Shown here piece by piece: positions 45,067-54,708 of a stretch of DNA of 64,000 bases; the stretch's first letter is position 1; each line of letters begins with the position of its first letter. The notes under the pieces were generated by a model, which saw only the letters and a program-made list of their open reading frames with translations, did no database searches and had not been told where the DNA came from. The stretch is from Phycisphaerales bacterium (lineage in GTDB: Bacteria > Planctomycetota > Phycisphaerae > Phycisphaerales > UBA5793), in NCBI GenBank assembly GCA_020852515.1, contig JADZAS010000011.1, positions 1-64,000 on the forward strand. Reading direction: 5' to 3'. A program made the translations under genes and the position numbers.

Positions 45067-45573
45067 CTGGGCTGTGGAGGAGTCTCTCACTTCTTCGCTT
45101 CCACGCAAACAAACGCGTCGGGGCAGCGGCATAAGCCGCCGCACTTAAACGTCTATGTTATCGAAATCCACGGGCATTGCAAGCGTGTGAATCGGGGTTT
45201 CTTCCCTGATTTTCAGACACTTGCACAGGGCCATCCACATATCTGCGCGACTGTCGGCTGGCCAAAGTTTTCCGCCGCGAGGCTTCCGGCCGGCCCACGG
45301 GAGACGCCGGAATGCCGCTGTCGCTCGACGGCTCTGACGCTGATTCGTCAATATTCGCGACGCCGCTCGCTGCGAAAAACCGGCAAAACGCTGTGGAATA
45401 GCGGCTTTTCCGGCTGCGCGTCGATCCGGGTCGGCGACAGGCCGCCGCGTCTGGCACAGCCCTTGCATATCGGGCCATTCGCTGCAGCGGTGAGCCTGCA
45501 ACTCACCACCTCGTGCTCGATCGTCTGAACTGTTTCACTTCAACACCATCAATGATTTCAGGAGAGTTTACCA
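45067..45573. other. Intergenic region with a sigma-54 promoter
   Basis: Divergent region of about 500 bp between the pilin-like and 45574 genes. It contains the sigma-54 motif at 45452-45467 and, at 45208-45217, GATTTTCAGA (its complement TCTGAAAATC also occurs at 272-281 in the leader at the left window edge). No gene. Confidence 0.5.
45452..45467 (+). promoter_or_regulatory. Sigma-54 promoter of the 45574 gene
   Basis: TGGCAC-AGCCC-TTGCA, matching the sigma-54 consensus (TGGCAC-N5-TTGCA) at all positions. It lies about 107 bases upstream of the ATG at 45574; transcription would start near 45478. An NtrC-type activator is encoded at 41160-42611. Confidence 0.7.
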
Positions 45574-45999
45574 ATGTTTTCCGCTCGCAAAATCACCTCG
45601 CTTCTTTCGGTTCTCGTCCTCGCCCTCATGGCGTTCAACACCGCTTCGGCCCAGGCGAACCCCGACGACAAGATCTGGGAAGCCAACGCCACGCAGAACG
45701 GCGTCGTCCTCAAGGCCAAGTACAAGGAGTCGCCGGAGAACGGCCTGCTTGACCAGACCCTCGAGGTTCAGGTCGAGAACGCCCCGCAGAACATGACTCT
45801 GCAGATCACCATCAACGGCCGCGTCGTCGGCACCATGGTGACCAACGGCTTTGGCCGCGGCACCTTCCGCAAGGACATCTTCGGCGTCACGCCCGGCGCC
45901 GACGGCCGTCCGACCGGCCCGCGCATCAACACCGACGACGTCATCCGCGTCGGACGGGGCGGCCAGGGCATCTCGGCCACCTTCGTGCAAATTCAGTAA
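45574..45999 (+). CDS. Small secreted protein, likely sigma-54-controlled
   Basis: 141 residues with a signal peptide (ALMAFNTASAQA, cleavage near 26). The mature part has beta-strand character: GVVLKAKYKESPENG, LDQTLEVQVENAPQNMTLQITINGRVVGTM, GTFRKDIFGVTPG. I recognise no family. ATG 45574 has AGGAGAG about nine bases upstream. Preceded by the sigma-54 promoter; followed by a hairpin pair. Confidence 0.7.
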   Translation: MFSARKITSLLSVLVLALMAFNTASAQANPDDKIWEANATQNGVVLKAKYKESPENGLLDQTLEVQVENAPQNMTLQITINGRVVGTMVTNGFGRGTFRKDIFGVTPGADGRPTGPRINTDDVIRVGRGGQGISATFVQIQ

Positions 46000-46027
46000 C
46001 GCCCACCACTTCCTCCTCCTCCCGCAT

Positions 46028-46064
46028 GCGGCGAAAGCCGCAGGCGGGCTTTTCACAACCCGCC
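46028..46064 (+). terminator. Candidate terminator after the 45574 gene
   Basis: Two adjacent hairpins: GCGGC-GAAA-GCCGC (46028-46041) and GGCGGG...CCCGCC (46043-46064) with CTTTT between. The first stem followed by AGGCGGGCTTTT is terminator-like. Confidence 0.4.
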
Positions 46065-46193
46065 GTTCCATCGACTAAGGCTGGGTCAGTCGGGACTGCA
46101 CGTGCAATCCACCGGCCTAGGTCGGCGCCGCCCCCGGCGCCGGAAACGACGGACTTCATCGCGATTTCGAGAGACCTCGAAAGGAGAGACACG

Positions 46194-47633
46194 ATGACAC
46201 TTCGACGACGATTCCTTTTGCTCGCCCCCAGCCTGTTCCTGGGCGCCAGCGCTTTCGGGCAAGTGAGTTTCCAGGCGCCGGTTCCTTATGCCGTTGGCCC
46301 ACGGCCTTCTGACTCGGCGATAGCCAATTTCGACAATGCGGGCGGCCTCGACGTGGCCGTCACCGTCGACACGCCCGACCGCGTGATCATCCTGCTCAAC
46401 AGCGGGAACGGCTCGCTCAACCAGAGCGCCTCGATCCAACTGCCCAGCGGCAGCGGCGCCGGTTCGATCGTCGCGGCCGACTTCGACGGCGACACCGACG
46501 CGGACCTGGCGGTCGCTATGCAGAACACCGGGCGCGTGACGATCCTCTTTAATAACGCCGGGTCGTTCACCGTGGGCGGCTCGTTTACTGTCGGGGCGAA
46601 TCCGCGCGGCTTGAGTGCGGCCGACCTGAATGGAGACACCATTGCCGATCTCGCCGTGGCCAATCGCGACAGCAACAGCGCCAGCGTGCTGATCAACAAC
46701 GGCAGTGGTTCATTCGCCGTGACGACGCTGGCGGCCGGCGCCGAGCCGCGCGGCGCGGCGCTGGGCGACTTCGACGGTGACGGCGACAACGACCTGGCCG
46801 TCTCCAATCACGATGATCGCAGCATCTCGCTGTTTGCCAACAACGGCAGCGGCGCCTTCAGCCCGGCCGGCACGCTGTCCGTCGGCGGCCAGCGCCGCCC
46901 TGAGGGCATCGTCGCCGCCGATCTCAATGCGAGCGGGCGCGATGATCTCGTCGCCGCGACCAACGGCGACTTCGTCGAGAGCGCCACGGTGTTCCTGGCC
47001 ACCGGCGGCATGGCCTTCAGCGGCCCCGTGCACTACCCCACCGGCGGCCTGGACACCTCCAACGTCAACGTCGCCGACATCGACTGCAGCGGATCACTCG
47101 ATCTGGTCACGACCCACCAGAGTTCGGGCAACTTCGGCGTGCTGCTCAACAATGGCTCGGGCGCCTTCGGCGCTGCATCGCTGTTCGCCAGCGGCGTGAG
47201 TCCCCAATCGGCCGAAGCCGGCGACCTCGACGGCAACGGTTCGCCGGACCTCGTCGTGAGCAACCGCGACAGCAACAACATCACCGTGCACCTGAATACG
47301 ACCTGCACGGGCGGGGGCTACACCCTGACCATCACCGGCACGTGCCCGGGCCAGGTAACCATCAGTTGGTCTGGCGCTACGCCCAATGCCCAGCAGGCGC
47401 TGCTGTTCGCGACTTCGCAGGGCAATTTCGTCATTCCCACCGGCCGGCCTTGCGCGGGCACGCAACTGGGCCTGAGCGCGAATCAACTGCGCGTGGTCAC
47501 GCCTCCGGGGACGTTCTCGACGGGCAACGGCAGCGGCTCGATTTCAGGCAATGCCGGCGCGCAGGCGTGCGGCGGGTTCCTGCAACTCATTCAGGGCGGC
47601 TCGTGCACCACGAGCAACGTAGCCGGCCTGTGA
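46194..47633 (+). CDS. FG-GAP/VCBS repeat secreted protein
   Basis: 479 residues. Signal peptide about 1-22 (SLFLGASAFGQ). About six FG-GAP-like calcium loops follow (DFDGDTDADLAVA, DLNGDTIADLAVA, DFDGDGDNDLAVS, DLNASGRDDLVAA, DIDCSGSLDLVTT, DLDGNGSPDLVVS), so the body is an integrin-like beta propeller. The last about 110 residues (TGTCPGQVTISWSGATPN... to CTTSNVAGL) form the C-terminal domain shared with the SBBP gene at 63086-64000 and the remnant at 652-759. AAGGAGAG precedes ATG 46194. Confidence 0.85.
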   Translation: MTLRRRFLLLAPSLFLGASAFGQVSFQAPVPYAVGPRPSDSAIANFDNAGGLDVAVTVDTPDRVIILLNSGNGSLNQSASIQLPSGSGAGSIVAADFDGDTDADLAVAMQNTGRVTILFNNAGSFTVGGSFTVGANPRGLSAADLNGDTIADLAVANRDSNSASVLINNGSGSFAVTTLAAGAEPRGAALGDFDGDGDNDLAVSNHDDRSISLFANNGSGAFSPAGTLSVGGQRRPEGIVAADLNASGRDDLVAATNGDFVESATVFLATGGMAFSGPVHYPTGGLDTSNVNVADIDCSGSLDLVTTHQSSGNFGVLLNNGSGAFGAASLFASGVSPQSAEAGDLDGNGSPDLVVSNRDSNNITVHLNTTCTGGGYTLTITGTCPGQVTISWSGATPNAQQALLFATSQGNFVIPTGRPCAGTQLGLSANQLRVVTPPGTFSTGNGSGSISGNAGAQACGGFLQLIQGGSCTTSNVAGL

Positions 47634-47718
47634 CGATACGGAAAGACGCGGGCCGCGTGGCTCAATCCACCCGTCTGCCTCTTTCCACGGATTCTTCACT
47701 CGGTTGGCGCACGGTCTC

Positions 47719-47750
47719 GAAAGGGGCCGTCGCGCCTTTCTTCTCTCTTT
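47719..47750 (+). terminator. Candidate terminator of the FG-GAP gene
   Basis: GAAAGG...CCTTTC (six pairs) followed by TTCTCTCTTTCC on the plus strand, about 86 bases after the stop codon, before the convergent HlyD-like gene. Confidence 0.4.
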
Positions 47751-47798
47751 CCTCCCGCGCGCGGCCGCCGATGGCGGTCGCGTTGCCGTTCTGGAGCG

Positions 47799-49004
47799 CT
47801 ACGACCGCACTTTCACTGGCGCGCCGTCGCTCACTTCGTCGCTCGGGTGGACGATGATGCGATCGCCCGGCTCGAGTCCTTCGAGGATTTCGACCTCGAG
47901 CGTCGTGCGGTGGCCGACGGTCACCGGCTGAAGCGCGGCCTTCCCATCGCGGACCACGAACACAGCCCACTGCTGGCCGCGGCGAAACAGCGCGCCGCCC
48001 GGCGCCTTGGTGACGTTGTCATCGCGCCAGGTGACGATGCGCGCCTCGATGCGGTAGCCGTCGCCGAGCGACTGCCACTTGTCGAGCGGATCGGTGAAGT
48101 CGATGATGACGTACACGCGCTGCTCCTCGACGCCCAGTGCGGAGATCTTCGTGAACGCCTGCGGTTCGACGAGTCGCACGACGCCGCTCAGCGGCGCATC
48201 GCCGCCCCAGCGCTCGATGTGCACGGGCGCGCCGGGTTGAATCTGCACCGCATCGGTCGAAAGAACATCGACGGCGATCTCGAGATCGGCGGGGTTGCCC
48301 AGCTCCATGAGCGGCGAGCCGGGATTGACGACTGCGGCGCTCTCCTGGATGACCCGCAGCACGCGGCCAGTGATGGGTGAGCGGATCACGAGGTACTCGC
48401 TGCTGGTCTCGCCTTGCCCCACCGGGCGGGTGCGAAGCAGCGCGGCCTGCGCGAGCTCGAGTTCGAACTCGGCGATCTTGCGGGCGAAGGTGGCGGCGTC
48501 GAGATCGGCGCGGGCGGTGCGGTCGGCGACCTGAACCGCGTCGAGTTCGGCCTGACTTGCGGCCTGCTGGTTGAAGGCAGTTTTGACGCGATCGAGTTCC
48601 ACCGCGGCGAACTGCTGGCGCGCCGTGGCCGCCTGGAGTTCGGCCGCCGTGCGATCGAGCGCGGCCTGGGCGCGGCGGACTCGGGCCTCGGCTTCCAGCG
48701 CGGCGCGAGCGTCGAGCAGCGACGGGTCCATCGGCTCGAGCACCGCCAGTTCGGTTTCGCCCGCGATCACTTCATCGCCGGCGTCAAGGCTGATGCGCTG
48801 CAACTGGGCCGTCAGCGGCGCCGAGACGACGTAGCGGTCGCGAATGCGCGTGCGGCCGTCTTCATCGACCGTCACTTCCAGCGGGCCGCGCACCACCTCG
48901 GCCACATCGACGGGCACGGGCTCGGGCAGAAACGCCCACACGATCGCGGCGATCACAGCCAGAGCCACGGCGACAAGGATGATCCGGTTGACAAGCGTTC
49001 GCAT
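47799..49004 (-). CDS. HlyD-type efflux adaptor
   Basis: 401 residues. One N-terminal membrane helix (about 8-26), then the membrane-fusion-protein plan: a lipoyl half-motif (LTAQLQRISLDAGDEVIAGETELAVLEP), a long alpha-helical hairpin (about 100-195) and a return lipoyl/barrel part (VIRSPITGRVLRVIQESAAVVNPGSPLME). It couples the inner-membrane transporter to the outer side. It is the third gene of an operon: ATPase (51385), permease (49008) and this, gaps 7 and 3 bp. No outer-membrane channel gene is adjacent. The exported compound is unknown. Confidence 0.88.
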   Translation of the reverse strand: MRTLVNRIILVAVALAVIAAIVWAFLPEPVPVDVAEVVRGPLEVTVDEDGRTRIRDRYVVSAPLTAQLQRISLDAGDEVIAGETELAVLEPMDPSLLDARAALEAEARVRRAQAALDRTAAELQAATARQQFAAVELDRVKTAFNQQAASQAELDAVQVADRTARADLDAATFARKIAEFELELAQAALLRTRPVGQGETSSEYLVIRSPITGRVLRVIQESAAVVNPGSPLMELGNPADLEIAVDVLSTDAVQIQPGAPVHIERWGGDAPLSGVVRLVEPQAFTKISALGVEEQRVYVIIDFTDPLDKWQSLGDGYRIEARIVTWRDDNVTKAPGGALFRRGQQWAVFVVRDGKAALQPVTVGHRTTLEVEILEGLEPGDRIIVHPSDEVSDGAPVKVRS

Positions 49005-49007
49005 GAA

Positions 49008-51377
49008 TCACCCGCGCGTCTTGAGGACCTCGATCAGATCAAGATGGGCAATGCGGCGAATCACGACCAGGCCAGAAACCACCGCGGCGAGTATCACCAC
49101 CAGCGCGGCGAAACCGTAGGTCGAACGGTTCACCACGATGGGAATGCGGAACAGTTCCGAATCGACAGAGGCAATGACCGCAGCCGAGAGAGTGTATCCG
49201 AGCACCAACCCCAGCGGAATGGCGACGAGCGTGAGCAGCGCGAGTTCGCCCATGAGGATCGACGAGACCTCGGCGCGCGTAAAGCCGATGACGCGCAGCG
49301 TCGCCAGTTCGCGGCTGCGCTCGGCGAGACTGATGCGGGCGCTGTTGTACACCACGCCGAAGGCGATGATCACGGCGAAGATGACGTTGGCCAGCCGCAT
49401 GCGCATGAGATTCTCGGCGATCACGTTGTTGAAACTCTCGACCGTCGCCTTCTTGAGCGCGACGCCGGCGACGGCGGGCATGTTCTTGAGTTCGGTGTAG
49501 AGACGATTGGTGCGCGCCTCGTCGGCGGCGAGGTACGCGCCGCTGACGCGGTCCTGCTCGCCCATGAGGCGGTGCAGAGCGTCGAGCCGCATGTACGCCG
49601 ATAAGCCCGAGAAATCATCGATGAGCCCGGAGACGGGCAGTTGCACGACGGGCCGCTCGGATTCGAGCACTTCGAGCGTGACCACGTCGCCCGGGCCGGC
49701 GCCGAGGATGTCGCCGAGCTTGGTCGAGAGGTACAGGCCGCTGCGGTCGAACTCGACGAGCCCGCCGTGGATGTCCATGACGCGGAAGAGTTGGGCCCCG
49801 GGCTCGATGGCCGTCACCCCGACGCGCCGGGTGTAATGGCCGTGCCGCAGCCGCGCCGGCACGGTGCGAAACGCCTCGGCCGAGAGCACGCCGGGCAGGT
49901 GGAGCATCTCGCGCACGGCCCGGCCGTTGATCGGCTCGTTGAGCGTGACCGTCATCGTCTCGCGCTGAGCGCGGCGGAATTGAAGATCGAGCACGTAGTC
50001 CACCGAGTCCTTCATGAAACTGCCCACGACGAGTACCGCCGCGGCCATCGCGATGCCGAAGCAGGAGATGGCGGCCTTGAGCGGGCGGCGCTCGAGTTCG
50101 CGCAGAATGGTCCGGGCCGCTGGGCTCACCAGGCGCTGCAGCCCGAGGCGCTCGAGAATGGTCGGCTTGAAATTCGCAGGTGGCTCAGGGCGCATGGCCT
50201 GCGCCGGCGGCAGCTTGGCGGCCCGGCGCACCGCGGTGAGCGTGCCGATCGAACCGGCGCCCATCGAGATGCCGATCGCGGTTACGACGACGCGCGGCGG
50301 TAGCGAAAACGACAGGATCGGAAAGTGAAAGAAGCGCGTGTACATGACCGCCAGGCCGCGGCCCATCCACGTGCCCAGGCCGGTGCCAATGATCGCGCCG
50401 ACGAGCGCGATGACCAGCACCATCTGCATGTAGTGCCAGCCGACCTGCCAGTTGGAGTAGCCGAAGGCCTTGAGCGCCGCGATCTGCTCGCGCTGCGTCG
50501 AGATGAGGCGCGTGAAGACGACGTTGAGCAGGAACGCGGCGACGAGCAGGAAGATGAGCGGTGCAATCACCGTCATGCCGCGCAACTCGTGCAGTTCGTT
50601 GGACACAAACTGGTGCGACGGGTGATCCGCCCGGCCGTAGGCGCCCAGGCCGCCGTATGGATCGAGCAGCGCATCGAGGCGGCGAATGACTTCGGCTTCG
50701 CTCGCGCCGGGCTCGAGGATGAGGCTCACGTCGTTGAAGGCGCCTTCCATGTCGAAGGCGGGCGCCAGTTCGCGCTCGCTCATCCAGAACACGCCGAAGC
50801 GCTTGTCATCGGGCAGGATGTCGCCGGGGCGAATCTGATAGATGTACTCCGGGCTCAGCGCGATGCCGACGATGCGCAGCACATCGCGCCGGCCGTTGAT
50901 GACGGCGCGCACGGTGTCGCCGGGCACGAGGTCGTGCACCTTGGCGAACGCTTCGCTGACCAGCACCTCGCCGCGCCGGTTGGGCTCGATGTAGCGGCCC
51001 TCGCGCAGATACAACCCGTTGATCCACGGCTCGTGCGACTCGGGCACGGAGATGATCCGGCCCAGCGCCGGCTCAGCGAGGTCTTCGACATCCAGATTGA
51101 CGTTGACCACGACGCGCGTGGCGAACTGAGCCACGCCGGGGAGGTCGGCGATGCGCTCGCCAAGGCGGTTGGGCGCGCGCTTGAGTTGGGCAAACACGTC
51201 GGCAAAGCCGTGCCGGTCGTAGTAGGTGTCCATCGTCTGCTGGAGCGAGGCCATGGTGGCCGCGGCGAGGATGAAGGTCGCGATGCCGCTGGCCATGACC
51301 AGCGCAATCGCCAGCGCCTGGCCCTTCATCGACCACAGGTCGCGCGTCAGTTTGCGATGGAGAGCAGCGAGGATCAT
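49008..51377 (-). CDS. FtsX-type ABC transporter permease (MacB/LolC-like)
   Basis: 789 residues. A first membrane helix near 20-40, a periplasmic MacB_PCD-like domain (about 45-270), a bundle of three helices (270-400), then a second copy: helix about 430-455, a periplasmic domain and three final helices (640-780). This two-fold FtsX arrangement matches MacB/LolC/YknZ-type transporters or the duplicated DevC type. The conserved [18 protein letters not shown] and [19 protein letters not shown] loops contact the ATPase. It starts at ATG 51377. Confidence 0.88.
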   Translation of the reverse strand: MILAALHRKLTRDLWSMKGQALAIALVMASGIATFILAAATMASLQQTMDTYYDRHGFADVFAQLKRAPNRLGERIADLPGVAQFATRVVVNVNLDVEDLAEPALGRIISVPESHEPWINGLYLREGRYIEPNRRGEVLVSEAFAKVHDLVPGDTVRAVINGRRDVLRIVGIALSPEYIYQIRPGDILPDDKRFGVFWMSERELAPAFDMEGAFNDVSLILEPGASEAEVIRRLDALLDPYGGLGAYGRADHPSHQFVSNELHELRGMTVIAPLIFLLVAAFLLNVVFTRLISTQREQIAALKAFGYSNWQVGWHYMQMVLVIALVGAIIGTGLGTWMGRGLAVMYTRFFHFPILSFSLPPRVVVTAIGISMGAGSIGTLTAVRRAAKLPPAQAMRPEPPANFKPTILERLGLQRLVSPAARTILRELERRPLKAAISCFGIAMAAAVLVVGSFMKDSVDYVLDLQFRRAQRETMTVTLNEPINGRAVREMLHLPGVLSAEAFRTVPARLRHGHYTRRVGVTAIEPGAQLFRVMDIHGGLVEFDRSGLYLSTKLGDILGAGPGDVVTLEVLESERPVVQLPVSGLIDDFSGLSAYMRLDALHRLMGEQDRVSGAYLAADEARTNRLYTELKNMPAVAGVALKKATVESFNNVIAENLMRMRLANVIFAVIIAFGVVYNSARISLAERSRELATLRVIGFTRAEVSSILMGELALLTLVAIPLGLVLGYTLSAAVIASVDSELFRIPIVVNRSTYGFAALVVILAAVVSGLVVIRRIAHLDLIEVLKTRG

Positions 51378-51384
51378 GCGGCGG

Positions 51385-52122
51385 CTACCACTCCAGTTCG
51401 CGCGCGGCCGACTTGGTTTCGTTGCGGTGCTCGGATGCGATGCGGCCGTCGGAGAGCGCGATGACGCGATCGGCCATGGTGGCGATCACCGCGTTGTGGG
51501 TGATGACGGCGGTCGCGGTGCCGAGTTCGCGGTTCACCTTCTCGATGGCTTCGAGGACGACGATGCCGGTGTGCACATCGAGCGCGCCCGTCGGTTCATC
51601 GCACAGCAGCACCTGGGGCCGCTTGGCCACGGCTCGGGCGATGGCGACGCGCTGCTGCTCGCCGCCGGACAGTTGCGAAGGAAAGTGATCGAGCCGCTCG
51701 CCCAGGCCGACCAGCCGCAGCGCCTCGGCGGGCGGCATCGGGTCGCGCGCGATGTCCGTCACCAGCGCCACGTTCTCGCGCGCGGTGAGGCTCGGAATGA
51801 GGTTGTAGAACTGGAAGACGAAGCCGACGTGATCGCGGCGATAGCGCGTGAGAGCCGCCTCGTCGTATTCAGTCAGGTTGTGGTCCTTGTAGTGCACCGT
51901 GCCCGAGGTGGGCACATCGAGGCCGCCGAGGATGTTGAGCAGCGTGGACTTGCCGCTGCCCGACGGGCCGAGCAGGACGATGAACTCACCTTCGAAGAGA
52001 TCGAGATCGACCCCGCGCAGCGCCTGGACATCGACCTCGCCGACGTGGTAGGTCTTGGTGAGGCCGCGCGCCTCGAAGACGGCGGCGGTGGCTGGGGGTG
52101 ATGCGTCAACGAGAGCGGGCAT
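51385..52122 (-). CDS. ABC transporter ATPase (MacB/LolD type)
   Basis: 245 residues. Walker [10 protein letters not shown], the [14 protein letters not shown] signature, Walker [12 protein letters not shown] and H-loop AVITHN are complete. [16 protein letters not shown] and the Q-loop FQFYNLIP are typical of the LolD/MacB branch. It starts at ATG 52122, with GAGG eight bases upstream. A much longer frame upstream is rejected because it runs antisense to the 52228 gene. It is the first gene of the operon with the permease and the HlyD adaptor. Confidence 0.9.
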   Translation of the reverse strand: MPALVDASPPATAAVFEARGLTKTYHVGEVDVQALRGVDLDLFEGEFIVLLGPSGSGKSTLLNILGGLDVPTSGTVHYKDHNLTEYDEAALTRYRRDHVGFVFQFYNLIPSLTARENVALVTDIARDPMPPAEALRLVGLGERLDHFPSQLSGGEQQRVAIARAVAKRPQVLLCDEPTGALDVHTGIVVLEAIEKVNRELGTATAVITHNAVIATMADRVIALSDGRIASEHRNETKSAARELEW

Positions 52123-52214
52123 GGGACGATCCTCGGCGCGTGCGGAGGATCGTACGGGCTTCAGGCTGGCGGGATGGATCGGCCGCCGAGCGAATCGGGG
52201 CGTACCCGGGCCTG

Positions 52215-52220
52215 TAGAAT
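52215..52220 (+). promoter_or_regulatory. -10 box TAGAAT of the 52228 gene
   Basis: TAGAAT, seven bases before ATG 52228 (four before an alternative GTG); no ribosome-binding site. Confidence 0.5.
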
Positions 52221-52227
52221 TGGGGTG

Positions 52228-52956
52228 ATGCTGAAGTGGGCGCGGAGCATTCTGGTGTTTCTTGTGCTGGGCGCGATTGTGAACGTGGCTGTGGCTTGGG
52301 GGTGTGCACTCAATGTCCCCAATGCACAGCGGTATGCGACGAACACGGTGAGAGAGTCCGCCACATTCTGTGATCCCTATGCCCCCGACGCTGCGATGAT
52401 CGACGTTTTGGATCGGTTCGGAAGCCAACGCATCGACAACTGGTCTCGCGTGACGAATCCGTTGACGCTTACAGAAAGACGCGGTTCGTTTCCTGGTTTT
52501 CCCGGGCGGGTCTGGTGGCCCGACACCGATCGGGATGCGTGGCGCCCGGATGTTTACAACATTGCGAGTGGTTGGCCGATGCTGTCGCTGCGGGCGCGAT
52601 ACCAATTTGGCATGCCGGAGATTGGGATGCTCTTCGCAAATGACTCGGTCTCTAGGACAGTTGGATGGGAGTACGCATTCGTCCTCGGCGAGCGCGACCA
52701 GCAACGAGTCGTATTGCCGTTGCACCCGATCACGGTCGGCTTTGTCATCGACACTTGTTTCTACTCGGTCTGTGTCGCCGCGCTTGCATATGGATTGGCT
52801 GGCCGGCGCCGGATGATTCGCCTTTGGCGATATCAATGCCCCGCCTGCGGCTACCCGCGCGGCACATCGCCCGTCTGCACCGAATGCGGAGAGGCGCTGC
52901 CATGCTCAAGCGGGCGCGGCGCATCTTCGTGTTCCTCCGGCTCGGCGCGATTGTGA
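52228..52956 (+). CDS. Membrane protein with C-terminal zinc ribbon
   Basis: 242 residues. N-terminal signal/anchor helix ([19 protein letters not shown], about 7-25), a soluble domain, a second membrane helix ([22 protein letters not shown], about 170-192) and a cytoplasmic zinc ribbon [19 protein letters not shown]. This family occurs widely in planctomycetes; its function is unknown. It ends inside the next copy of the same N-terminus (see 52902), so the two genes overlap by 55 bases in different frames. The start follows TAGAAT. Confidence 0.7.
   Translation: MLKWARSILVFLVLGAIVNVAVAWGCALNVPNAQRYATNTVRESATFCDPYAPDAAMIDVLDRFGSQRIDNWSRVTNPLTLTERRGSFPGFPGRVWWPDTDRDAWRPDVYNIASGWPMLSLRARYQFGMPEIGMLFANDSVSRTVGWEYAFVLGERDQQRVVLPLHPITVGFVIDTCFYSVCVAALAYGLAGRRRMIRLWRYQCPACGYPRGTSPVCTECGEALPCSSGRGASSCSSGSARL
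52885..52912 (+). repeat. 28-bp direct repeat, copy 1
   Basis: A 28-bp sequence ending in ATGCTCAAGCG at the start of the 52902 gene. A copy with two mismatches lies at 54534-54561, on the other side of the cardiolipin-synthase-like gene. Confidence 0.5.
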
Positions 52957-53192
52957 ACGTCGCGGTGGCGTGGGGGTGTGCGATCTGGCACGGTCAGTTC
53001 AGGGCGAGTCCGTTCAGGGCTTACCATCGTGACGGATTCGAGAGTCCACGCCTTGTCTTCACGCACTCGCGGTTCGGATACCGAATCGTCATTGACGATG
53101 ACGTTGATGGACCCATGCTTCGCGCTCGCACGCTCTTGAGCCCATCCAATCCTACAACTGCGATCGAAGCAGCTCGGCGGCGCGTTCGATGA
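52902..53192 (+). CDS. Truncated paralogue of the 52228 gene
   Basis: 96 residues. The first 25 residues ([27 protein letters not shown]) copy those of the 52228 protein almost exactly. After residue about 30 it diverges ([13 protein letters not shown]) and stops without the second helix or zinc ribbon of the full-length paralogue. The ATG lies within the upstream gene's last codons, and the end overlaps the convergent cardiolipin-synthase-like gene by 41 bases. It may be a decaying duplicate or a short secreted relative. Confidence 0.55.
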   Translation: MLKRARRIFVFLRLGAIVNVAVAWGCAIWHGQFRASPFRAYHRDGFESPRLVFTHSRFGYRIVIDDDVDGPMLRARTLLSPSNPTTAIEAARRRVR

Positions 53193-54423
53193 GGCGCTCC
53201 CGGCGCGGGCGGTTGCGCCACTCTTCCAGCGAGATCAGGCGCGACTGGGAGCGGTCTTCATTGAAGAGCGATACCTGGCTCTGCGCGAACTGGGCATTGA
53301 GCACATTCAGGTTCGACTCGTCATTGAGACGGAACGAGCGGTTGTCGAAGTTGGTCGAGCCGACCGACACCCACAGATCGTCGATGATCATGAGCTTGCA
53401 GTGATAGAGGCTGGGCTGGTACTCGTAGATGCGGATGCCGGCTTCCAGCAGCGGCCCCCAGCGCGCCCGGCTGGCCTGGCGGGCGACTTTCACGTCGATC
53501 CGGGGCCCGGGCACGATGATCTCCACATCCACGCCGCGCTGAGCCGCGTGAGCGAGCGCCTTGACCGACAGGTCATCGGGCACGAAGTAGGCGCTGGCGA
53601 GCCTGATGGAGTGCGCCGCCGAAGCGATCGACAGCAGGTACATCAGGCGCAGAGATTCGCTGCCCTCGCGCGGCGAACTGGAGAACACCTGGGCGACGCA
53701 GGGGCCGGCCTGCTTGAGGGGCGGGAAGTAGGCCGGGCCGTGCAGCACGTGGGAGTGCGTCGTGATCCAGTTGTCCATGAACGCCGATTGCATCTGCGCG
53801 ACGCCGGGCCCTGTGAGCCGGTAGTGGTTGTCGCGCCATCGCGTCGGTTTGTCGCCCGCACCATCCCATTCATCCGCGATTCCGACTCCGCCGGTGAACC
53901 CCACGCGGCCATCGACGATCAGGAGCTTGCGATGCGTGCGGTGGTTGACGCGCCAGGCGTTGTACCAGCGCAGCGGATGGTACAGCTCGACGTGGGCGCC
54001 CGCCGCTTCGAGGTCGCGGAGGTAGGCGGGATCGATGGTCTTGCTGCCCAGCCAGTCGATGAGGACGTGCACCTTCACGCCGGCCCGCGCCCGATCGCAG
54101 AGGGCATCGACGAATTTCCGGCCGATCTGCCCTGACCAGTAGATGAACGTCTCGAAGCAGATGGTTTCGCGGGCATCGGCGATGGCCGCGAGCATGGCGG
54201 GGAAGATCTGTTCACCGTTGATCAGGGTGGTGACGGCATTGCCCTCGGACATCGGTGGCGGAAGCAGGTTGCCCATCGAGCGGCGGAACTGGTCGTCGGC
54301 AACGGCATACAGCGTCGGGATCTCGTATTCGATCTTCTTTTCCTGCCCCACCAGGCCGACGACGATGATCACCGCGACGATCGTGAGCACGAAAACGATG
54401 ATCGCGGTGACGGCGATGGCCAT
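53152..54423 (-). CDS. Cardiolipin synthase/phospholipase-D-family protein
   Basis: 423 residues. One membrane helix (about 3-24), then two PLD catalytic motifs HxKxxxxD: HRKLLIVDGRVGFTGG (about 165-180) and HCKLMIIDDLWVSVGSTNFDNRSF (about 350-372), both intact. Bacterial cardiolipin synthases (Cls) have this layout and length; the usual two N-terminal helices are reduced to one here. It would transfer phosphatidyl groups in membrane lipid synthesis. ATG 54423 follows TACACT by seven bases with no Shine-Dalgarno site. Confidence 0.88.
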   Translation of the reverse strand: MAIAVTAIIVFVLTIVAVIIVVGLVGQEKKIEYEIPTLYAVADDQFRRSMGNLLPPPMSEGNAVTTLINGEQIFPAMLAAIADARETICFETFIYWSGQIGRKFVDALCDRARAGVKVHVLIDWLGSKTIDPAYLRDLEAAGAHVELYHPLRWYNAWRVNHRTHRKLLIVDGRVGFTGGVGIADEWDGAGDKPTRWRDNHYRLTGPGVAQMQSAFMDNWITTHSHVLHGPAYFPPLKQAGPCVAQVFSSSPREGSESLRLMYLLSIASAAHSIRLASAYFVPDDLSVKALAHAAQRGVDVEIIVPGPRIDVKVARQASRARWGPLLEAGIRIYEYQPSLYHCKLMIIDDLWVSVGSTNFDNRSFRLNDESNLNVLNAQFAQSQVSLFNEDRSQSRLISLEEWRNRPRRERLIERAAELLRSQL

Positions 54424-54430
54424 AATGTCA

Positions 54431-54436
54431 AGTGTA
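54431..54436 (-). promoter_or_regulatory. -10 box TACACT of the cardiolipin-synthase-like gene
   Basis: TACACT on the minus strand, seven bases before ATG 54423, no ribosome-binding site. Confidence 0.45.
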
Positions 54437-54533
54437 CGAGGCGGGGCGGGTCAGCAATCCGTGCGATCGGGGTCGCTCGGACCACATTACGGTCAGAACC
54501 GGGTGGACCCGCCCGACGCACCCGGCTGGGTGG

Positions 54534-54561
54534 TGCGGCGAGGCGCTGCCATGCTGAAGCG
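54534..54561 (+). repeat. 28-bp direct repeat, copy 2, zinc-ribbon remnant
   Basis: 26 of 28 bases match the repeat at 52885-52912. Read in the zinc-ribbon frame it gives CGEALPC and then a TGA stop, so it is the tail of another copy of the 52228 family. No full-length gene is left there. Confidence 0.5.
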
Positions 54562-54708
54562 CAGCGCCGCTTCGCCTCACCCACACAGGGCGTGCGGGTC
54601 GGTATCGCGCAGCGAAAGAACCTTCGGTCCGGCGTGTCCGCGCAGCGCCATCCCGCCGGCGCGCACGGCCCCGCGTGCTTCAATCGGGTCGCGGGATGTC
54701 GTACCTCG

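Noticed and set aside
52123-52836. N-terminal extension of the ABC ATPase by 238 codons
   Set aside because: The extension is low-complexity and lies antisense to the 52228 membrane protein gene; the ATG at 52122 has a good ribosome-binding site.
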